This document shows, in pieces, positions 60,428 to 64,000 of a stretch of 64,000 bases of DNA. Numbering within the stretch: position 1 is the first letter of the stretch; each line of letters begins with the position of its first letter. The stretch is from Riemerella anatipestifer (GTDB lineage Bacteria; Bacteroidota; Bacteroidia; Flavobacteriales; Weeksellaceae). Position numbers and translations under genes: made by a program. The notes under the pieces are model-generated. The model ran no database searches, had not been told where the DNA came from, and saw only the letters and a list, made by a program, of their open reading frames with translations. The stretch lies in assembly GCF_035666175.1 (NCBI RefSeq), contig NZ_CP142016.1, forward strand, positions 310,001 through 374,000, written 5' to 3'.

Positions 60428-60919
60428 ATGAAATCGGTTACTTTATTTTTCACATTATTTCTGGTCTTTATGAAGGTAAATGCTCAAACCAAAAATCTAT
60501 ACGAACCTGTATTAACGGGTGATGCAGCAATGAAAATAGCACAAAAAGCCTTTGACGAAGCCAATAAAAGTGGGCATCATATCAGTGTTACGGTGGCAGA
60601 TCAATCAGGGCAAACCCTCGCCGTACTTAGGCATCACAATGCCGGGGTACATACCTTGCGAGCTAGTTATAAAAAAGCCTTTACTGCCAATTCTCAAAAA
60701 AGAGAAACCGCCGAAATTGCACAAGGCATCAAAAATGGGACAATCCCCGAAGATGTTCGTTATTTGGACGAAAATATTTTAATTTTGGACGGAGGAGTGC
60801 CCATTTATATAGACGGAAAAGTAGTTGGCGGTATTGGTGTAGGCGGTGCACACGGAAGCGAAGATGTACGGATTGCAAAAGCAGGAATTTCTGCCATTGA
60901 AATAAATACGAACCAATAA
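60428..60919 (+). CDS. Secreted GlcG/HbpS-family protein, second type, copy 1
   Basis: A 163-aa paralogue of the GlcG-like protein. Signal peptide [17 protein letters not shown], then [60 protein letters not shown] and the closing [20 protein letters not shown]. The His-rich HHNAGVH stretch could bind haem or metal. The 3' part (from about 60664) is identical to that of the gene at 61976, whereas the 5' part differs, a sign of recombination between paralogues. Confidence 0.8.
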   Translation: MKSVTLFFTLFLVFMKVNAQTKNLYEPVLTGDAAMKIAQKAFDEANKSGHHISVTVADQSGQTLAVLRHHNAGVHTLRASYKKAFTANSQKRETAEIAQGIKNGTIPEDVRYLDENILILDGGVPIYIDGKVVGGIGVGGAHGSEDVRIAKAGISAIEINTNQ

Positions 60920-60997
60920 TCATCTTAATAGATTTTGCAACCCAAATAAAGGAGGATTACAACTGAAAACAATTACTAATTTTTAAATTTTATACCT

Positions 60998-61408
60998 ATG
61001 AAAAGAACATTTTTTTTAATGTTAATGCTTGCCTTTGCAAGTCTAACTTTTGCACAAGAAGCAAAATACCAATTGTCAAGTCATATTTTGGACATTACAA
61101 AAGGACAGCCTGCACCCAATGTAAGCATTCGCCTTTCCAAATTGCAGCATAAAGACCATTGGGTAACAGTTGATGAAAAGACAACTGACCAAAACGGGCG
61201 TATCAAAGACTTTTTAAAAGAAGGAAAAGGCGTAAACCACAAGGGAATTTACAAACTCACTTATTTTACAAAACCTTATTTTGAGAAATTGGGACAAGAC
61301 ACTTTCTACCCGTACATAGAGGTGGTTTTTGAAATAAAAGATAATAATCATTATCATGTACCTATAACTCTTTCACCTTACGGATATTCTACTTATAGAG
61401 GAAACTAA
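60998..61408 (+). CDS. Secreted 5-hydroxyisourate-hydrolase-like (transthyretin-like) protein, copy 1
   Basis: A 136-aa protein with signal peptide MLMLAFASLTFAQ. The mature domain follows the HIUase/transthyretin fold: SSHILDITKGQPAPNVSIRL (catalytic-type His), KTTDQNGRIKDF (Arg) and HYHVPITLSPYGYSTYRGN (His and the C-terminal tetrapeptide). The last residue is Asn where true HIU hydrolases have Ser or Thr (YRGS). With a signal peptide it acts in the periplasm; no urate oxidase or other ureide gene is nearby, so the substrate is open. Confidence 0.85.
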   Translation: MKRTFFLMLMLAFASLTFAQEAKYQLSSHILDITKGQPAPNVSIRLSKLQHKDHWVTVDEKTTDQNGRIKDFLKEGKGVNHKGIYKLTYFTKPYFEKLGQDTFYPYIEVVFEIKDNNHYHVPITLSPYGYSTYRGN

Positions 61409-61481
61409 AAGTGAAAAATAAATTAAAATGAAATATACTTATACCGAAAAAAAATCGTTAAGTAAATTAAAAATAATCATT

Positions 61482-61979
61482 ATGAAAAATGTAATCATTC
61501 TATTTGCTTTGATATTAGGAAATTTCGGATTAGCACAGCAAAAAGAATCCTCATTAGAACATACATTAAGTATCAACCAAAACGGTGCATTAAAATTGGC
61601 CGAACAGGCCAACCTTGAAGCGGCTAAACTTAATAAACAGATCTCTATTGCGATACTTAACAACTCGGGGGTTGTTATCCTACTCTTGAAAGGGGATACC
61701 GTAGGACCTCACAACACAGAGGCCTCTCGTAGAAAAGCCTATACCGCACTTTCTACAAAAACCCCTAGTTTTATCTTAATGCAAAAAGCCGCCGCTAACC
61801 CTACTGCTCAAAATTTGAATACCCTACCCGAATTACTCCTATTAGGAGGTGGTGTTCCTATCTGGAAAGATGGGGTTTTGGTGGGGAGCATCGGTATATC
61901 TGGAGGCGGTAGTGGCGAAAACGACCACAATATCGCTCAAAAAGCGGCAGAGAATTTAGGATTTAATACCCAACAATGA
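61482..61979 (+). CDS. Secreted GlcG/HbpS-family protein, copy 2
   Basis: The same protein type as at 59132, 165 aa from ATG 61482. An upstream in-frame ATG at 61428 would add 18 basic residues in front of the signal peptide, so the internal start is preferred. The C-terminus reads [10 protein letters not shown]. The stop TGA overlaps the ATG of the next gene (ATGA at 61976-61979), so the two GlcG/HbpS-type proteins are translationally coupled. Confidence 0.82.
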   Translation: MKNVIILFALILGNFGLAQQKESSLEHTLSINQNGALKLAEQANLEAAKLNKQISIAILNNSGVVILLLKGDTVGPHNTEASRRKAYTALSTKTPSFILMQKAAANPTAQNLNTLPELLLLGGGVPIWKDGVLVGSIGISGGGSGENDHNIAQKAAENLGFNTQQ

Positions 61980-62473
61980 AAATATCTATTCATATTTTAC
62001 TATTCGTAAGCCTACTGATAAATATCCCTCTACAAGCCCAGAGCAAAACTTTATATGAGCCTGTATTAACAGGTGATGCAGCAATGAAAATGGCACAAAA
62101 AGCCTTTAACGAAGCCAATAAAAGTGGGCATCGTATCAGTGTTACGGTGGTCGATCAGTCGGGGCAAACGCTCGCTGTACTTAGGCATCACAACGCTGGG
62201 GTGCATACCTTACGAGCCAGTTATAAAAAAGCCTTTACTGCCAATTCTCAAAAAAGAGAAACCGCCGAAATTGCACAAGGCATCAAAAATGGGACAATCC
62301 CCGAAGATGTTCGTTATTTGGACGAAAATATTTTAATTTTGGACGGAGGAGTGCCCATTTATATAGACGGAAAAGTAGTTGGCGGTATTGGTGTAGGCGG
62401 TGCACACGGAAGCGAAGATGTACGGATTGCAAAAGCAGGAATTTCTGCCATTGAAATAAATACGAACCAATAA
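61976..62473 (+). CDS. Secreted GlcG/HbpS-family protein, second type, chimeric copy 2
   Basis: A 165-aa protein with signal peptide [20 protein letters not shown], different from that of the 60428 gene. Up to about codon 80 it matches the partial gene at 63530. From about 62218 it is identical to the 60428 gene. I infer a crossover product of the two paralogues at the duplication junction. The conserved residues ([27 protein letters not shown]) are intact, so it should be functional. It overlaps the upstream GlcG-like gene by 4 bases. Confidence 0.82.
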   Translation: MKISIHILLFVSLLINIPLQAQSKTLYEPVLTGDAAMKMAQKAFNEANKSGHRISVTVVDQSGQTLAVLRHHNAGVHTLRASYKKAFTANSQKRETAEIAQGIKNGTIPEDVRYLDENILILDGGVPIYIDGKVVGGIGVGGAHGSEDVRIAKAGISAIEINTNQ

Positions 62474-62551
62474 TCATCTTAATAGATTTTGCAACCCAAA
62501 TAAAGGAGGATTACAACTGAAAACAATTACTAATTTTTAAATTTTATACCT

Positions 62552-62962
62552 ATGAAAAGAACATTTTTTTTAATGTTAATGCTTGCCTTTGCAAGTCTAA
62601 CTTTTGCACAAGAAGCAAAATACCAATTGTCAAGTCATATTTTGGACATTACAAAAGGACAGCCTGCACCCAATGTAAGCATTCGCCTTTCCAAATTGCA
62701 GCATAAAGACCATTGGGTAACAGTTGATGAAAAGACAACTGACCAAAACGGGCGTATCAAAGACTTTTTAAAAGAAGGAAAAGGCGTAAACCACAAGGGA
62801 ATTTACAAACTCACTTATTTTACAAAACCTTATTTTGAGAAATTGGGACAAGACACTTTCTACCCGTACATAGAGGTGGTTTTTGAAATAAAAGATAATA
62901 ATCATTATCATGTACCTATAACTCTTTCACCTTACGGATATTCTACTTATAGAGGAAACTAA
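62552..62962 (+). CDS. Secreted 5-hydroxyisourate-hydrolase-like protein, copy 2
   Basis: 136 aa, identical in amino-acid sequence to the protein encoded at 60998 and exactly 1554 bases downstream. The same signal peptide, HILD/NGRI/HYHVP motifs and YRGN terminus are present. Confidence 0.85.
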   Translation: MKRTFFLMLMLAFASLTFAQEAKYQLSSHILDITKGQPAPNVSIRLSKLQHKDHWVTVDEKTTDQNGRIKDFLKEGKGVNHKGIYKLTYFTKPYFEKLGQDTFYPYIEVVFEIKDNNHYHVPITLSPYGYSTYRGN

Positions 62963-63035
62963 AAGTGAAAAATAAATTAAAATGAAATATACTTATACCG
63001 AAAAAAAATCGTTAAGTAAATTAAAAATAATCATT

Positions 63036-63533
63036 ATGAAAAATGTAATCATTCTATTTGCTTTGATATTAGGAAATTTCGGATTAGCACAGCAAAAAGA
63101 ATCCTCATTAGAACATACATTAAGTATCAACCAAAACGGTGCATTAAAATTGGCCGAACAGGCCAACCTTGAAGCGGCTAAACTTAATAAACAGATCTCT
63201 ATTGCGATACTTAACAACTCGGGGGTTGTTATCCTACTCTTGAAAGGGGATACCGTAGGACCTCACAACACAGAGGCCTCTCGTAGAAAAGCCTATACCG
63301 CACTTTCTACAAAAACCCCTAGTTTTATCTTAATGCAAAAAGCCGCCGCTAACCCTACTGCTCAAAATTTGAATACCCTACCCGAATTACTCCTATTAGG
63401 AGGTGGTGTTCCTATCTGGAAAGATGGGGTTTTGGTGGGGAGCATCGGTATATCTGGAGGCGGTAGTGGCGAAAACGACCACAATATCGCTCAAAAAGCG
63501 GCAGAGAATTTAGGATTTAATACCCAACAATGA
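63036..63533 (+). CDS. Secreted GlcG/HbpS-family protein, copy 3
   Basis: 165 aa from ATG 63036, identical to copy 2 at 61482, exactly 1554 bases downstream. An upstream in-frame ATG at 62982 is again disfavoured by the signal peptide. It overlaps the next gene by 4 bases (ATGA). Confidence 0.82.
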   Translation: MKNVIILFALILGNFGLAQQKESSLEHTLSINQNGALKLAEQANLEAAKLNKQISIAILNNSGVVILLLKGDTVGPHNTEASRRKAYTALSTKTPSFILMQKAAANPTAQNLNTLPELLLLGGGVPIWKDGVLVGSIGISGGGSGENDHNIAQKAAENLGFNTQQ

Positions 63534-64000
63534 AAATATCTATTCATATTTTACTATTCGTAAGCCTACTGATAAATATCCCTCTACAAGCCCAGAGCAA
63601 AACTTTATATGAGCCTGTATTAACAGGTGATGCAGCAATGAAAATGGCACAAAAAGCCTTTAACGAAGCCAATAAAAGTGGGCATCGTATCAGTGTTACG
63701 GTGGTCGATCAGTCGGGGCAAACGCTCGCTGTACTTAGGCATCACAACGCTGGGGTGCATACCTTACGAGCCAGTTATAAAAAAGCCTTTACTGCCAATT
63801 CTCAAAAAAGAGAAACCGCCGAAATTGCACAAGGCATTAAAAATGGAACAATCCCAGAAGATATTCGTTATTTGGACGAAAATATTTTAATTTTGGACGG
63901 AGGCGTGCCCATTTATATAGACGGAAAAGTAGTTGGGGGTATTGGTGTAGGCGGTGCACACGGCAGCGAAGATGTACGGATTGCCAAAGCGGGAATTTCT
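63530..64000 (+). CDS. Secreted GlcG/HbpS-family protein, second type, copy 3 (partial)
   Basis: ATG at 63530; the frame is open to the right edge, about 157 codons. The N-terminal half is identical to the 61976 gene. After 63838 the DNA differs at scattered, mostly silent sites (PEDI for PEDV, GGVP kept), so this copy keeps what I take to be the ancestral 3' half of this paralogue. It has the same family motifs as the other two. Confidence 0.78.
   Translation, partial: MKISIHILLFVSLLINIPLQAQSKTLYEPVLTGDAAMKMAQKAFNEANKSGHRISVTVVDQSGQTLAVLRHHNAGVHTLRASYKKAFTANSQKRETAEIAQGIKNGTIPEDIRYLDENILILDGGVPIYIDGKVVGGIGVGGAHGSEDVRIAKAGIS

Larger units (their letters stand above)
60664..62217. repeat. 1554-bp tandem duplication, unit 1
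   Basis: Genes, spacers and stops recur at an exact offset of 1554 bases (60998/62552, 61482/63036, 61976/63530, 60919/62473). The unit runs from within one HbpS-like gene through the HIUase-like and GlcG-like genes to the same point of the next HbpS-like gene. Unit 2 is 62218-63771. I found no difference between the units in the stretches compared. Confidence 0.88.
62218..63771. repeat. 1554-bp tandem duplication, unit 2
   Basis: Second unit of the duplication described at 60664-62217. After 63771 similarity to the unit start continues for ~65 bases and then diverges from 63838, showing where the array ends and the ancestral second paralogue resumes. Confidence 0.88.

Noticed and set aside
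61428-61481. 18-residue N-terminal extension of the GlcG-like proteins (also at 62982)
   Set aside because: It would bury the signal peptide behind a basic segment; the copy at 59132 lacks it.

Overview
The window is AT-rich chromosomal DNA from a member of Bacteroidota, class Flavobacteriia. It most resembles the Riemerella/Chryseobacterium group (Weeksellaceae), and Riemerella anatipestifer is my best guess. The reasons are: type IX secretion/gliding genes (gldF, gldG, gldJ, porU, porV), Bacteroidota-type promoters (TAnnTTTG -7 box), lack of Shine-Dalgarno signals, a fused SecDF, and two identical IS982-family elements like those known from Riemerella. The genus call is inference and no database was consulted.

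Layout. 1-6.4 kb: TPR protein (partial), gyrA, a small DUF4286-like gene, gyrB and ssb. 6.6-12.1 kb: a DUF1599-DoxX-like-TerB-tpiA gene string split by an IS982 element, then an IS1-family element inside a membrane/PH-like gene. 12.2-18.2 kb: a large DUF2723 membrane protein, a transglutaminase-like protein, tatC and kdsD. 18.3-21.6 kb: recQ and a glycosyltransferase. 21.6-33.4 kb: gldG-gldF-hemJ-SAM hydrolase, then porV-porU, a second IS982 and gldJ. 33.5-43.2 kb: murF, NUDIX, SRPBCC, lptC, an outer-membrane protein, holB, purN, purM, fabH and a eukaryote-like fused pyrEF. 43.3-58.5 kb: an M1-like pseudoenzyme with a predicted barrel, an NlpE-like lipoprotein, a HAD protein, map, pheA, usp, a CPA antiporter, secDF, hemN-like, a Na+/solute symporter and the transketolase N-subunit. 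58.5-64 kb: an accessory region with a 21-bp tandem array, a coiled-coil protein, and a repeatedly duplicated secreted cassette (GlcG/HbpS-like proteins, DUF417 membrane protein, 5-hydroxyisourate-hydrolase-like protein) that runs off the right edge.

Functional themes. DNA topology and replication: gyrA, gyrB, ssb, holB, recQ. Envelope and protein export: tatC, secDF, T9SS/gliding, lptC, kdsD, murF. Nucleotide synthesis: purN, purM, pyrEF. Porphyrin metabolism: hemJ and hemN-like genes.

The most notable points are: (1) an IS982 insertion in the porU signal-peptide codons that supplies a new in-frame ATG one base after the transposase stop; (2) GyrA Ile83, a quinolone-resistance-type residue; (3) a 1554-bp tandem duplication in the heme-binding/HIUase cassette that probably arose by crossover between two paralogues and made a chimeric gene; (4) a phased 21-bp repeat array just before a coiled-coil gene; (5) an OPRT-OMPDC fusion of eukaryotic type.

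No rRNA, tRNA or CRISPR array was recognised.
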